Below, piece after piece: positions 1 through 8,797 of a stretch of 64,000 nt of DNA. The notes beneath the pieces were generated by a model, which worked only from the letters and a program-made list of their open reading frames with translations, did no database searches and had not been told where the DNA came from. Positions within the stretch are counted from its first letter, which is position 1. Every line of letters begins with the position of its first letter. The translations under genes and the position numbers were made by a program. The stretch comes from Paenibacillus monticola (GTDB lineage: Bacteria; Bacillota; Bacilli; Paenibacillales; Paenibacillaceae): NCBI RefSeq assembly GCF_009664975.1, contig NZ_WJXB01000010.1, positions 124,001 to 188,000 on the forward strand, written 5' to 3'.

Positions 1-1681
1 AATCATCCAGTACCTGTTCATTCCAGCCTGGAGGGGTATCCATCATGGAAATGGAGGTGGCGGCCTTCTCCAGACGGTCATCCTGAAGCGATGAGAGAAA
101 CCGACTGATGCCTGGTGGTTTGCCTTGCGCGTAATAGGCGTATAGATAAGCGGCAATTGCCGCATGATCATCGATGTTGAAATCTTCTCCGAGGCGTTCA
201 CCCACATATGTGGCAGCTTCCGGGTCCTGAATCATCAAGGACAGCAGACGCCGTTCCGCGACATGATAAGCGGGCAGCAACGTTGGTGTCTGCACTTGCC
301 CTTTTTTATGCCTACCATTATTCCACCTTTTATCGTTATTATCCCCTTCGGGAATGTTTTTTTGCAGCGAGGCCCTCAGAAGATTGCAGTCCTGCTTCAA
401 ACTATCATATGACAGTTCCAGCTCGGAGGCGATTTCTCTCAGGTATACCTCTCGCTCTGTTGAAGAATGCAGCGAGGCAATGACTTCCAAAGCCTCTTTG
501 ACGTAGGCAATTTTGCCATCTTCCTCTAGGAGTATATGGTTTTTTTTCAGATATATAAGCTTAAATTTTATGGATGAAACCGCCGACTCAATAACTTGTT
601 CTCTGAATCTGTCCCCACCATGCTTGGAAATAAAATCATCCGGATCTAGTCCGCTTGGCAGCAACGCAATCTTCACGCGCAAGCCAGTTCCTTCAAGCAT
701 GGGTACTGCCTTAATGGCTGCAGCTTGTCCTGCCCGGTCACCATCATAAGAAAGGATAATTTCGTCAGCCAGACTCTTCATTAACACCACATGACTGTCC
801 GTCAGCGAGGTACCCATGGTTGCCACACCGTTATGCACACCTGCTTCCCAAGCCGATATGACATCCCCATATCCTTCAAATAGAACGATTTGCCGCGTTT
901 TGCGGATGGATGCTTTGGACTGGTGCAAATTGTAGAGAATCCGGCTTTTGTTAAACAATCTGCTCTCCGGAGAATTTAAATACTTGGGTTGACCCTCTCC
1001 CAAAATTCTTCCGGCAAATGCGATTACCTTACCTGTACGATTCGCAATTGGAAAGATGATGCGCCCGCGGAAACGGTCGACATAACCTTTGCCCTCACCT
1101 CTGGCGGACAATAGTCCACCTTTCTCCATCTCAGCAAGATCAAAGTTCCGTTTCTCCAAAAACTGAAGCAGTGTGTCCCAGCGATCGGGGGCATATCCGA
1201 TCTGGAATTGGTCTATCATTTTGTCGCTGAAATTGCGGGACCTTAAATAATCCATGGCGGCTGTGCCGTGTTCCGTATTCTTCAACAGGTAATGATAGAA
1301 CTTCGCAGACCATTCATACGCTTGAATCAACCGATCACGTTCCGGGTCCGGAGCAGACAGCATACCTCCCTTTCCTTCTGGAATGGGTATATCACTTTCT
1401 TCAGCCATTATGCGGACTGCTTCGGGGAAGGATAAACCTTCGATTTCCATCCTGAATTTGATGGCATTTCCACCCATACCGCAGCCAAAGCAATGAAATA
1501 CACCGCGATCCGGAGTAACAGTAAAAGAAGGGGTCTTCTCCGAATGAAACGGGCAGAGGCCCCATAAATATTTCCCCTGCTTGGACAAATGGACAACTTT
1601 ACCGACTGTATCGACAATATCATGCCGCGCCAGCACGCTTTCGATAACCTCTTCCGGAATATTCCCCTGTCCGCTAGCCAC
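1..1681 (-). CDS. dnaG: DNA primase DnaG (C-terminus beyond window)
   Basis: Makes RNA primers for the replisome. Reading the minus strand from 1681 gives 560 codons with no stop, running off the left edge, so roughly the last 40 residues of a ~600-residue family are missing. The N-terminal zinc finger is visible (LCPFHSEKTPSF followed by HCFGCGMGGN), then the catalytic TOPRIM region (FEGYGDVISA and LSYDGDRAG). I prefer the GTG at 1681 because AAGGTGG lies 5 nt upstream of it; an in-frame ATG at 1696 has almost no ribosome site. It follows yqxD as in B. subtilis, where sigA would come next (outside this window). Confidence 0.97.
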   Translation of the reverse strand, partial: MASGQGNIPEEVIESVLARHDIVDTVGKVVHLSKQGKYLWGLCPFHSEKTPSFTVTPDRGVFHCFGCGMGGNAIKFRMEIEGLSFPEAVRIMAEESDIPIPEGKGGMLSAPDPERDRLIQAYEWSAKFYHYLLKNTEHGTAAMDYLRSRNFSDKMIDQFQIGYAPDRWDTLLQFLEKRNFDLAEMEKGGLLSARGEGKGYVDRFRGRIIFPIANRTGKVIAFAGRILGEGQPKYLNSPESRLFNKSRILYNLHQSKASIRKTRQIVLFEGYGDVISAWEAGVHNGVATMGTSLTDSHVVLMKSLADEIILSYDGDRAGQAAAIKAVPMLEGTGLRVKIALLPSGLDPDDFISKHGGDRFREQVIESAVSSIKFKLIYLKKNHILLEEDGKIAYVKEALEVIASLHSSTEREVYLREIASELELSYDSLKQDCNLLRASLQKNIPEGDNNDKRWNNGRHKKGQVQTPTLLPAYHVAERRLLSLMIQDPEAATYVGERLGEDFNIDDHAAIAAYLYAYYAQGKPPGISRFLSSLQDDRLEKAATSISMMDTPPGWNEQVLDD

Positions 1682-1720
1682 TTCGACCACCTTCATCTCT
1701 TAACAAATAAATATAATTCG

Positions 1721-2203
1721 CTATAGCTGCACATTCTCCTGCAAAAGTGTTAAAAGTTTTGTCAGTTTATGTTGAAAAAAAATTTTCTCTTCTGCAGTAA
1801 TCGGTTTTGGACCCTTGGAATAATGTCCTCTTCTTCGTTCTACAGCTTTGGCATGCCTGCCCTCCAGTATAAAATCCATTTCGGAATCCTCATACACCTT
1901 GCCCCGAAAAGAGAGCGCAGAACAACGTTTACCCAGCGCCAGCGCAGCAAGTCCATAATCCTGAGTCAGCACAATATCTCCTGCCGAAATGTGATTGGCA
2001 ATATATAGATCCGCACTCTGATCACCGCTGTCTACCTGCACAACCGTGACACCTTCTTCACCTTTCAACACATGGTTATAGGAAGACACCATCACTACCG
2101 GAATGCCAAAGTTACGAGCAACTGCAGCAATCTCCTTTTTGACCGGACAAGCATCTCCATCCACCACTATGGTTCTTCCCTGGGAACTCTTCATGACTCT
2201 CAC
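1721..2203 (-). CDS. yqxD: YaiI/YqxD family protein (UPF0178, DUF188)
   Basis: A 160-residue protein of the UPF0178 family, function unproven. The family signature is at the N-terminus (VVDGDACPVKKEI), with a second conserved block near residue 95 (DIVLTQDYGLAALAL) typical of a PIN-like fold. It sits directly upstream of dnaG, the same neighbour as in Bacillus. Start is uncertain: GTG at 2203 or ATG at 2194 (GGTGAG close upstream). The preceding glyS terminator suggests it begins its own transcription unit with dnaG. Confidence 0.9.
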   Translation of the reverse strand: MRVMKSSQGRTIVVDGDACPVKKEIAAVARNFGIPVVMVSSYNHVLKGEEGVTVVQVDSGDQSADLYIANHISAGDIVLTQDYGLAALALGKRCSALSFRGKVYEDSEMDFILEGRHAKAVERRRGHYSKGPKPITAEEKIFFQHKLTKLLTLLQENVQL

Positions 2204-2265
2204 CAGTTTCCCGTGTAATATATATACGCTTTACTTATAGGAAATCCTTCTTTGAAAAGCATAAA

Positions 2266-2308
2266 ATACGGAACGAGTGACAACTGACGCATTGGCACCG
2301 TTCCGTAT
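2266..2308 (-). terminator. Intrinsic terminator after glyS
   Basis: Perfect 10-bp arms (ATACGGAACG at 2266-2275, CGTTCCGTAT at 2299-2308), extended inside by GTG/CAC, with a T-rich tract on the minus strand. Lies 59 nt past the glyS stop. Confidence 0.8.
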
Positions 2309-2366
2309 ATTTATACCCCAAACCATCAATCTATACCATAAGACATACACTTTTCTTAAAGGATGT

Positions 2367-4442
2367 TCACCAGACCAGCTTGCCGAAATCAGCAAAGGCC
2401 TTACAATCCGCATCAATTCCTGCCAGCAAAGCCAGACGGTTCGCGCGTATCTGCTCATCCTCAGCCATGACCATCACTGAATCAAAAAATCCGGTAACCG
2501 TTTCTTTCAATCCGGAAAGAATGTGGAGCGCTTCTTCCGCATTTCTTGCTGTAAGTGCTTGTGCGTAAGGGGTGTGCAGTGTCTGCCATGTCTCATACAG
2601 CTTTACTTCAGCTTCTTCGGTCAAGAGCGTTGGCTCTATAATCCCCACAGTTGCTTTGGCGGCCAGGTTACTGACCCGGTTAAAGGAATCGACCGTGATT
2701 TTGAAGTCTTCTTGATTAGAAACAGCATCCATAAGCGCACGGCTTCTGGCTACAACATCAACCACATTATCATAACCTGCGGCAATAACCGCATCCACAA
2801 CATCATAGCGGACATTGTCGGATAATAGGCGTTTGACGCGCAGACCAAAGAACTCGTAAAGGCTTATACGCAGTTCATCACTAAAATGTTTCGAATTTTT
2901 GGAATTTTCATGTACTTCGATGGCTGCTGCAAAAATTTCCTGCAGATTGATTGGCAATTTATGCTCCAGCACAATTTGCACAATTCCTGCCGCTTGACGT
3001 CTAAGTGCATAAGGGTCCTGAGAGCCTGTCGGGATAATGCCAATAGAGAAGCAGCCTACAATGCTATCAATTTTGTCAGCTAGACTGACAACATAACCTG
3101 CTGCTGTCGTTGGGACAGCTTCACCGGCAAATCGTGGCTGATAATGTTCGAAGATCGCTTTAGCCACATTTTCCGGCTCCCCAGCTTTACGGGCGTAATC
3201 CTCACCCATGGTGCCTTGAAGTTCAGGGAATTCATAAACCATTTGTGTGACCAGATCGAACTTACAAATATCTGCGGTACGGCTAACTTCAGAAGCAACA
3301 GCAGTAGGCAAGCCCAGCTTCTCGGCCAAACGATCGGCAATCTTGCGAATGCGCCGAACTTTGTCTCCGATACTGCCTAGCTCTTCATGATAGACGATAT
3401 TCTCCAGTTTGGCGAGCGCATCCTTGATTTGCAGCTTCTGATCTTCTTCATAGAAGAATTTGGCATCGGACAGTCGAGCACGGAGCACTTTCTCATTCCC
3501 TCTGGCGATTACATCTAGGGATTGCGCATTTCCGTTACGCACAGTTACAAAGAATGGCAACAACTTGCCGGCAGCGTCAAACACCGGGAAGTAACGCTGA
3601 TGCTCACGCATTGAAGTAATTAGCACATCCTGAGGAATATTCAGGAAGGCTGGGTCAAAGGTACCGAACAATACCGTAGGTGTTTCCACCAGAAACAGCA
3701 CTTCTTCCAGCAGATCTTCTTTGATGGCAATCGTCCAGTTCTTCTCTTCAGCAAGCTTGTTGATTCCGCCCAGAATAAGCTCTTGGCGTTCCTGCACATC
3801 CACAAGCACATGCTGCGCACGCATAACCTCCACATAAAGAGCAGGCTCAGTAATTTCAGCTTCTGCACCAAGGAAACGGTGACCACGGCTCACATTACCC
3901 GCTGTTACACCCGTAATTTCCAAATCAATGATTTCTTTGCCGAATAGGGCAACCAACCAGCGAATCGGGCGCACGAATTTGAAATCATAAGCTCCCCAGC
4001 GCATATTTTTCGGAAAAGTCATCGCACTTACAATTCCTGTAAGTCCTTCTGAGAGCAAAGACGAGGTTTCTACACCGGCACTGCTTCTAGTGGCATATAT
4101 ATATTCCACACCAGCCAGTTCTTTAAACGTAAAATCATCAGGGGATACACCTTGGCTACGGGCAAATCCGAGTGCCGCCTTACTCCACTCTCCACTTGCA
4201 TCCTTAGCGATTTTGCGCGATGGACCTTTGACCTCTTCACTGATATCTACTTGCTTCTCAGCAACGTCCTTTACCAGCACTGCAAGACGGCGTGGTGTTG
4301 CATATGCCGTTACTCCACTGTGCGTAATGCGGGAGGATTCCAGCCATTTGGACGTTCTGTCCTGCAGCTGCTCCATGGCCGCCCGGATAAACCGCGCAGG
4401 AATTTCTTCCAGTCCGATCTCAAACAATAAATCTTTAGACAC
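2367..4442 (-). CDS. glyS: Glycine-tRNA ligase beta subunit
   Basis: Beta subunit of the tetrameric alpha2beta2 bacterial glycyl-tRNA synthetase. At 691 residues it is full length. It starts LLFEIGLEEIPARF, the family hallmark, and carries the central HD-like and C-terminal DALR-type anticodon-binding regions (LLAGIDADCKAF near the end). I prefer the GTG at 4442 because AAGAAGG lies 8 nt upstream; a GTG at 4451 is also possible. The start overlaps the end of glyQ by 8 nt, implying translational coupling. Both subunits are controlled by the T-box leader upstream. Confidence 0.97.
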   Translation of the reverse strand: MSKDLLFEIGLEEIPARFIRAAMEQLQDRTSKWLESSRITHSGVTAYATPRRLAVLVKDVAEKQVDISEEVKGPSRKIAKDASGEWSKAALGFARSQGVSPDDFTFKELAGVEYIYATRSSAGVETSSLLSEGLTGIVSAMTFPKNMRWGAYDFKFVRPIRWLVALFGKEIIDLEITGVTAGNVSRGHRFLGAEAEITEPALYVEVMRAQHVLVDVQERQELILGGINKLAEEKNWTIAIKEDLLEEVLFLVETPTVLFGTFDPAFLNIPQDVLITSMREHQRYFPVFDAAGKLLPFFVTVRNGNAQSLDVIARGNEKVLRARLSDAKFFYEEDQKLQIKDALAKLENIVYHEELGSIGDKVRRIRKIADRLAEKLGLPTAVASEVSRTADICKFDLVTQMVYEFPELQGTMGEDYARKAGEPENVAKAIFEHYQPRFAGEAVPTTAAGYVVSLADKIDSIVGCFSIGIIPTGSQDPYALRRQAAGIVQIVLEHKLPINLQEIFAAAIEVHENSKNSKHFSDELRISLYEFFGLRVKRLLSDNVRYDVVDAVIAAGYDNVVDVVARSRALMDAVSNQEDFKITVDSFNRVSNLAAKATVGIIEPTLLTEEAEVKLYETWQTLHTPYAQALTARNAEEALHILSGLKETVTGFFDSVMVMAEDEQIRANRLALLAGIDADCKAFADFGKLVW

Positions 4443-5322
4443 GGTCAGCACCTTCTTTCTTCAGCAGCGGGAAGCCAAGCTTCTCGCGTTCCTCCAGATA
4501 TGTCGCAGCTACCGTACGGGCAAGATTACGGACTCTCGTAATAAATCCGGTACGTTCGGTTACGCTAATGGCACCACGGGCATCCAAAAGGTTAAAGGTA
4601 TGCGAACATTTCAGCACATAATCATAAGCAGGGAATACAAGATGATGCTCCATGGCTCTGCGTGCTTCTTCTTCATACGTGTTGAACAGGGTGAATAACA
4701 TTTTGACATCAGACACTTCAAATGTATACGTAGAATGCTCTACTTCCGGTTGATGAAAAACGTCACCATAGCTAATTCCGTCAACCCATTCCAGATCGAA
4801 CACATTTTCTTTATCCTGAATATAAGAGGCCAATCGTTCCATGCCGTATGTAATTTCTACAGCGACCGGATTAGTCTCAATACCGCCTACTTGTTGGAAA
4901 TAAGTAAATTGTGTGATTTCCATCCCGTCCAGCCATACTTCCCAACCTAGACCAGCGCAGCCAAGCGAGGGATTCTCCCAGTTGTCTTCAACAAAACGGA
5001 TATCGTGCAGCAATGGATCAACACCCAAAGCTTTCAGACTGTCCAAATAAAGCTCTTGGATGTTATCGGGTGATGGCTTGATAATCACCTGAAATTGATG
5101 ATGCTGGTACAAGCGGTTCGGGTTTTCTCCATAACGACCGTCTGAAGGACGACGGGAAGGCTCAACATAAGCGACCTTCCATGGCTCCGGTCCTAGCGAC
5201 CGTAAAAAAGTCATGGGGTTCATCGTGCCGGCCCCTTTTTCCGTGTCATACGGCTGGACGAGAATGCAGTTCTGTGCTGCCCAAAACTGCTGCAGTGTCA
5301 AAATCATCTGCTGAAAGTTCAT
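4435..5322 (-). CDS. glyQ: Glycine-tRNA ligase alpha subunit
   Basis: Catalytic alpha subunit (class II) of glycyl-tRNA synthetase, 295 residues, full length. Family blocks are clear: FWAAQNCILVQPYD, GAGTMNPMTFLRSLGPEPW, YVEPSRRPSDGRYGENPNR, DNWENPSLGCAGLGWEVWL and QQVGGIETNPVAVEITYG. It overlaps glyS and is preceded by a T-box riboswitch, so expression should rise when uncharged tRNA-Gly accumulates. Confidence 0.98.
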   Translation of the reverse strand: MNFQQMILTLQQFWAAQNCILVQPYDTEKGAGTMNPMTFLRSLGPEPWKVAYVEPSRRPSDGRYGENPNRLYQHHQFQVIIKPSPDNIQELYLDSLKALGVDPLLHDIRFVEDNWENPSLGCAGLGWEVWLDGMEITQFTYFQQVGGIETNPVAVEITYGMERLASYIQDKENVFDLEWVDGISYGDVFHQPEVEHSTYTFEVSDVKMLFTLFNTYEEEARRAMEHHLVFPAYDYVLKCSHTFNLLDARGAISVTERTGFITRVRNLARTVAATYLEEREKLGFPLLKKEGADRV

Positions 5323-5411
5323 GATACCGACTCCTTCGCTTACAAGTTTTTTACGAAACGGTATTGTGCTGTGATCCCTTGCAACTTCGCGATGGAGGCG
5401 GCATTCTAATA

Positions 5412-5703
5412 TGACAAAAAAACTCCCGCCCCCATGCCTGATAATCAGACATAGGGACGAGAGCTTATATACTCCCGCGGTTCCACCCTACTTGACCTCG
5501 CACTTGTGATTCCAGCATATCTTACTGCAGGACTCAAGGTACGAAATCCACTTTTCCTAATGCCGTTTCCGTACTCCCGGGTGCCATGTTCATGAACGTT
5601 GTCCCGCCAGGCTCTCACTTTCCCCGACTCGCTTTTGTGACAACAAAACTCATTACTTTCCCGATCGATGCACGATTCATTTCTTCAAACAGAAACTTTC
5701 ACT
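5412..5703 (-). promoter_or_regulatory. Glycine T-box riboswitch leader of glyQS
   Basis: On the minus strand, the T-box core TAGGGTGGAACCGCGG is at 5490-5475. It is followed by a terminator whose 19-bp stem (5463-5415, with G-U pairs) ends in a run of seven T. A GGC triplet at 5608-5606, followed by a purine in a stem I-like region, is a candidate glycine specifier codon. The mechanism (uncharged tRNA stabilises the antiterminator) is established for the family; the specifier position is my inference. Confidence 0.93.
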
Positions 5704-5732
5704 ATAGTAACGGAATTTTTGGATTTCGTCAA
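5704..5732 (-). promoter_or_regulatory. SigmaA promoter of glyQS
   Basis: Minus strand TTGACG (5732-5727), 17-nt spacer, TACTAT (5709-5704), placed directly before the T-box leader. It overlaps the last codons of recO. Confidence 0.8.
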
Positions 5733-6484
5733 ATATTGTATTTGTCGAGCTGATCCAGAAAATTTTGTGATTTCAGCTTTAGGCCCAACTGCATGTCCAT
5801 GAAAGCCCTCATGATTAACTTAAGCTCCTCACGTGTACTTTCTTTGACATCCACATTGCCCAGTCGGTTCAGATCCAGCCTAGCGAATAGTCTCAGCAGC
5901 TTCAGAGCACGAGGAGAAACCTCCATCGCCGGAGGATCATTATGCTTACAGCTACGGCACAGCACTCCACCGAGGCGAGGGCTTAGCAGCAGCTGTTCAT
6001 CGGGCTTCTCTTCTCCGCAGATCACACATCCATCCAGCTGTGGGCCATAGCCCGCAGTCTGCAGGATTTTCATCTCATACACATTTATAATCACACTTGG
6101 TTCTTTGTTGTCCTGAAGTGCATTGAGGCAGGCTGAGAGCTGGCGAAACCAGAAGCTTCCGGTTTCATCATCATGCAGCACACGATCAAGCAGCTCACAA
6201 GCATAAGAGGCATAAGCAGCTTTGATCAAATCCTCGCGCAGTGGGTGGTGGGAGTGAATAATCTCACCGGAATTTAGCGTCCCCAGCCCACCATTAGTTC
6301 TAAAAAAAACAAATTGTCCGACGGTGAACAGCTGGATCAGCGCAGCATGACGGCTCTTGACCTTCTTGGCACCGCGTACCAGAACGCCTACTTTGCCGGC
6401 GTTCTCGGTGCAAAGCGTAATGATGACGTTCCCCTCACCGTAGTCCATGCTGCGGATGACGATCCCTTCCACCCTGTGTAGCAT
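5729..6484 (-). CDS. recO: DNA repair protein RecO
   Basis: Recombination mediator that works with RecR to load RecA on SSB-coated DNA. 251 residues from the ATG at 6484, chosen because GGGGGAAGAGG lies just upstream and the product then starts MLHRVEGIVIRSMDYGE, the usual RecO N-terminus (OB fold). A Cys4 zinc site is visible in the C-terminal half: CVICGEE and CRSCKHN. It follows yqzL and era, a standard Bacillus order. Confidence 0.96.
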   Translation of the reverse strand: MLHRVEGIVIRSMDYGEGNVIITLCTENAGKVGVLVRGAKKVKSRHAALIQLFTVGQFVFFRTNGGLGTLNSGEIIHSHHPLREDLIKAAYASYACELLDRVLHDDETGSFWFRQLSACLNALQDNKEPSVIINVYEMKILQTAGYGPQLDGCVICGEEKPDEQLLLSPRLGGVLCRSCKHNDPPAMEVSPRALKLLRLFARLDLNRLGNVDVKESTREELKLIMRAFMDMQLGLKLKSQNFLDQLDKYNI

Positions 6485-6520
6485 GCCTCTTCCCCCAACC
6501 ATTCGGCAAGCAACCAGTCC

Positions 6521-6664
6521 TTATTGTGCTTCTTCATTACAGACCTTCTCTTCCTCCACCAGTAGCGTTCCACTCTCGCTCTGTGGACTACGTGCTTCCT
6601 TGTACAGCAGATAAGCATCGACATCTCCAGTCATTGCAAAATACTTCCACGAAAAGTCTCGCAT
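6521..6664 (-). CDS. yqzL: YqzL family small protein
   Basis: A 47-residue gene between era and recO, the same place as yqzL in B. subtilis. It begins MRDFSWKYFAMTGDVDAYL, closely matching the YqzL family pattern (F-W, TG-VD-YLL-KE), and ends in an acidic tail (LLVEEEKVCNEEAQ). AAAGGATG lies 6-9 nt before the ATG. Function is not known. recO starts 36 nt after its stop, so the two are probably co-transcribed. Confidence 0.88.
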   Translation of the reverse strand: MRDFSWKYFAMTGDVDAYLLYKEARSPQSESGTLLVEEEKVCNEEAQ

Positions 6665-6771
6665 TCGTATTCATCCTTTCTTCTGAAAACACGATGTTTC
6701 TTCGAAGTTAGGATGTGCGTTAGGACAGGTTCTATCCTTGCAATTCCTGCCAAGGGAGCAGAGTGAAGAAG

Positions 6772-7665
6772 TTAAAGGTCTTTATGAAAGCCCAAATCAC
6801 GCAGAACGCGATCCTGATTGCGCCAATCTTTTTTCACCTTTACCCATAATTCCAGGAAAATCTTCGAACCCAGCAGGTTCTCAATATCCGTGCGGGCCCG
6901 TCTGCCTACTTCTTTCAGCAGAGCGCCTTGCTTACCGATAATGATCCCTTTTTGGGAATCACGTTCTACAAAAATAACAGCAGAGATATGCACAATGCCA
7001 TTAGGTTCTACGCTCATATCCTCGATAGCTACCGCAATGGAATGCGGCACTTCTTCGCGGGTCAGCTGCAATATTTTCTCACGGATCAATTCCGCGCACA
7101 CAAATTGCTCCGGATGGTCGGTAATCTGATCCGCCGGGTAATACTGAGGTCCTTCTGGCAAATATTTGGCGATTTGCTCCAACAACGTATTCACATTGTT
7201 GCCAAACTTGGCAGAGATGGGTACGATTTGGGCAAAATCATGCAGCTTTTGGTATTCCGCCATCAACGGAAGCAACGCTTCCGGCTCAATTTTATCGATT
7301 TTGTTGAGCACGAGAATAACGGGCGTCTTCAGTCCGTTCAAATGTTCAGCGATATAACGGTCGCCTCCGCCCATTCCCTCTGCAGCATCTACAAGAAACA
7401 GCACGGCTTCAACTTCACCCAATGTGCTCATGGCCGTCTGGTTCATGTAGTCACCCAGCTTGGACTGTCTTTTATGGATACCCGGTGTGTCTAGGAACAC
7501 GATTTGCGAATCATTGGTCGTGTAGACACCATGGATTTTATTTCTGGTTGTCTGCGGTTTATCTGACATGATGGCAATTTTCTGACCGATAACCTGATTC
7601 ATCAATGTCGATTTACCTACGTTTGGTCTGCCAATAATGGCGACAAACCCTGATTTGAATTTCAT
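6772..7665 (-). CDS. era: Ribosome-assembly GTPase Era
   Basis: Essential GTPase that binds the 3' end of 16S rRNA during 30S maturation. 297 residues from the ATG at 7665, preceded by AAAGGAAG; a longer in-frame reading from 7698 has no better ribosome site. G1 is GRPNVGKST, G3 is DTPGIHK and G4 is NKID; the C-terminal KH domain carries the GxxG-type IIGKQGALLKEVG. Elsewhere in Firmicutes it usually follows cdd closely; here a 694-bp block of repeats separates them. Confidence 0.97.
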   Translation of the reverse strand: MKFKSGFVAIIGRPNVGKSTLMNQVIGQKIAIMSDKPQTTRNKIHGVYTTNDSQIVFLDTPGIHKRQSKLGDYMNQTAMSTLGEVEAVLFLVDAAEGMGGGDRYIAEHLNGLKTPVILVLNKIDKIEPEALLPLMAEYQKLHDFAQIVPISAKFGNNVNTLLEQIAKYLPEGPQYYPADQITDHPEQFVCAELIREKILQLTREEVPHSIAVAIEDMSVEPNGIVHISAVIFVERDSQKGIIIGKQGALLKEVGRRARTDIENLLGSKIFLELWVKVKKDWRNQDRVLRDLGFHKDL

Positions 7666-7726
7666 ATAATCTTCCTTTCGACTACTTGCCTTTTTCAATT
7701 CATTTTAACCTTATAAAAGATTTTCG

Positions 7727-8109
7727 ATCCCCCTAAATCCCCCTTAGCCAAGGGGGACCCCAAGGGCCCCGGCCCTCTGGACACCCGGAACTGGCGTGAC
7801 TGCGACGTAGGGGGATAGAAGAGACGATCGGTGCTGGAGCGCTTACGATCCCTGCGGGAACACGCTTGACTGCGGCGCGGACTACCAAGTGCAGACTTAC
7901 TCGACACGGCTCGCATTCCGCTCTCCGTGTGAGAAATCGGGAGCTGGGCGAGTCTGTAGAGTAAAACGCGTAATGTTGTGCAATGATTCGCTGGCGGCTA
8001 CGCCGCAGTGCTTACGGGTGAAGGTTACTCCAACGACAGAGCGAGAACAACAGAGTGAGTGGCAACGGCGGATTACTGTTCCAGTGGGAGTATCGCCACT
8101 GGCTTAGAT
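7727..8109. repeat. GC-rich structured intergenic block between cdd and era
   Basis: About 380 bp with no credible gene and a clear rise in G+C over the neighbouring DNA. The left part is a nested palindrome: ATCCCCCTA (7727-7735) pairs with TAGGGGGAT (7808-7816), and inside it CCCCCTT (7739-7745) pairs with AAGGGGG (7750-7756). The rest looks like old repetitive or GC-rich mobile-like sequence. I suspect a dispersed Paenibacillus-type repeat, but no second copy lies in this window. Confidence 0.55.
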
Positions 8110-8318
8110 CCGCTTTCCGTCCAATCTATTGCACTTTGTGCAGTAGATTGGACGGAAAGCGGGCTGATTGTTAAATCTACTGCATTCTATACAGTAGATT
8201 TAGCAGGTTAGGGCCATAAACTGATTATTTAAGTAATTCTACTGTAGGAAGTACACTAGAATTACAATTGCAGCTATAGCGAGACGATTCTATTGCACAA
8301 AGTACATTAGAACCGTCT
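8110..8318. repeat. Four tandem hairpins sharing one core
   Basis: Four palindromes in 209 bp: 8110-8162 (19-bp perfect arms starting CCGCTTTCCG), 8172-8202 (11-bp arms TAAATCTACTG), 8233-8265 (9-bp arms GTAATTCTA plus an inner stem) and 8282-8318 (10 of 11 pairs, AGACGATTCTA). All have TCTA, then YTGYA, a short centre, RYRCA and TAGA in the middle, but each has a different outer stem. Lies in the cdd-era gap next to the GC-rich block. Confidence 0.85.
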
Positions 8319-8359
8319 ATTTGATTTGTTAAAGCACTTTACCTAATACATGTCCTCGC

Positions 8360-8779
8360 CTACTCGGGAGCTTGTCCTTGCTCCAGATCTGCAGGGCCGA
8401 AGGCGCCGGGGAGTAGATCACGCACTGTAGTTTCAACGATATCGCCCTTCATGTTTCCGAGAATAACCAACATATCTGGAGGACATAGTTCAATCATCAC
8501 TTGGCGGCAGACACCACAAGGCGATACGGGTCCGTCAGTATCAGCAATAACGGCGATAGCCTTAAAAGAGCCGGCTTTATGACCATCCGCAATCGCCCGG
8601 AACAACGCGGTACGTTCTGCGCAGTTGGTAGGACCATAAGCAGCGTTCTCCACATTGCAGCCATGATGAACATGACCATCCTGGTCAAGCAGCGCAGCAC
8701 CGACTCCGAAACGGGAATAAGGAATATATGCATTGGCACGTGCTTTAATCGCTTCTTGAAGAAGTAGAGCAGAATCCAT
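8360..8779 (-). CDS. cdd: Cytidine deaminase
   Basis: Converts cytidine and deoxycytidine to uridine forms in pyrimidine salvage. 139 residues, the usual length for the small tetrameric zinc enzyme. The catalytic block is NCAERTALFRAI (zinc Cys plus catalytic Glu), and the other two zinc ligands are in PCGVCRQVM. AGGAGG lies 10 nt before the ATG and is the end of a repeated leader module (8798-9015). Upstream is dgkA, as in Bacillus. Confidence 0.97.
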   Translation of the reverse strand: MDSALLLQEAIKARANAYIPYSRFGVGAALLDQDGHVHHGCNVENAAYGPTNCAERTALFRAIADGHKAGSFKAIAVIADTDGPVSPCGVCRQVMIELCPPDMLVILGNMKGDIVETTVRDLLPGAFGPADLEQGQAPE

Positions 8780-8797
8780 AGTTTCCTGTCCTCCTAA

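Noticed and set aside
4090..4698. 202-codon plus-strand frame
   Set aside because: Opposite glyS and glyQ, whose frames are unmistakable.
6485..6502. Upstream start for recO at 6502
   Set aside because: The ATG at 6484 has a stronger Shine-Dalgarno site and matches the RecO N-terminus.
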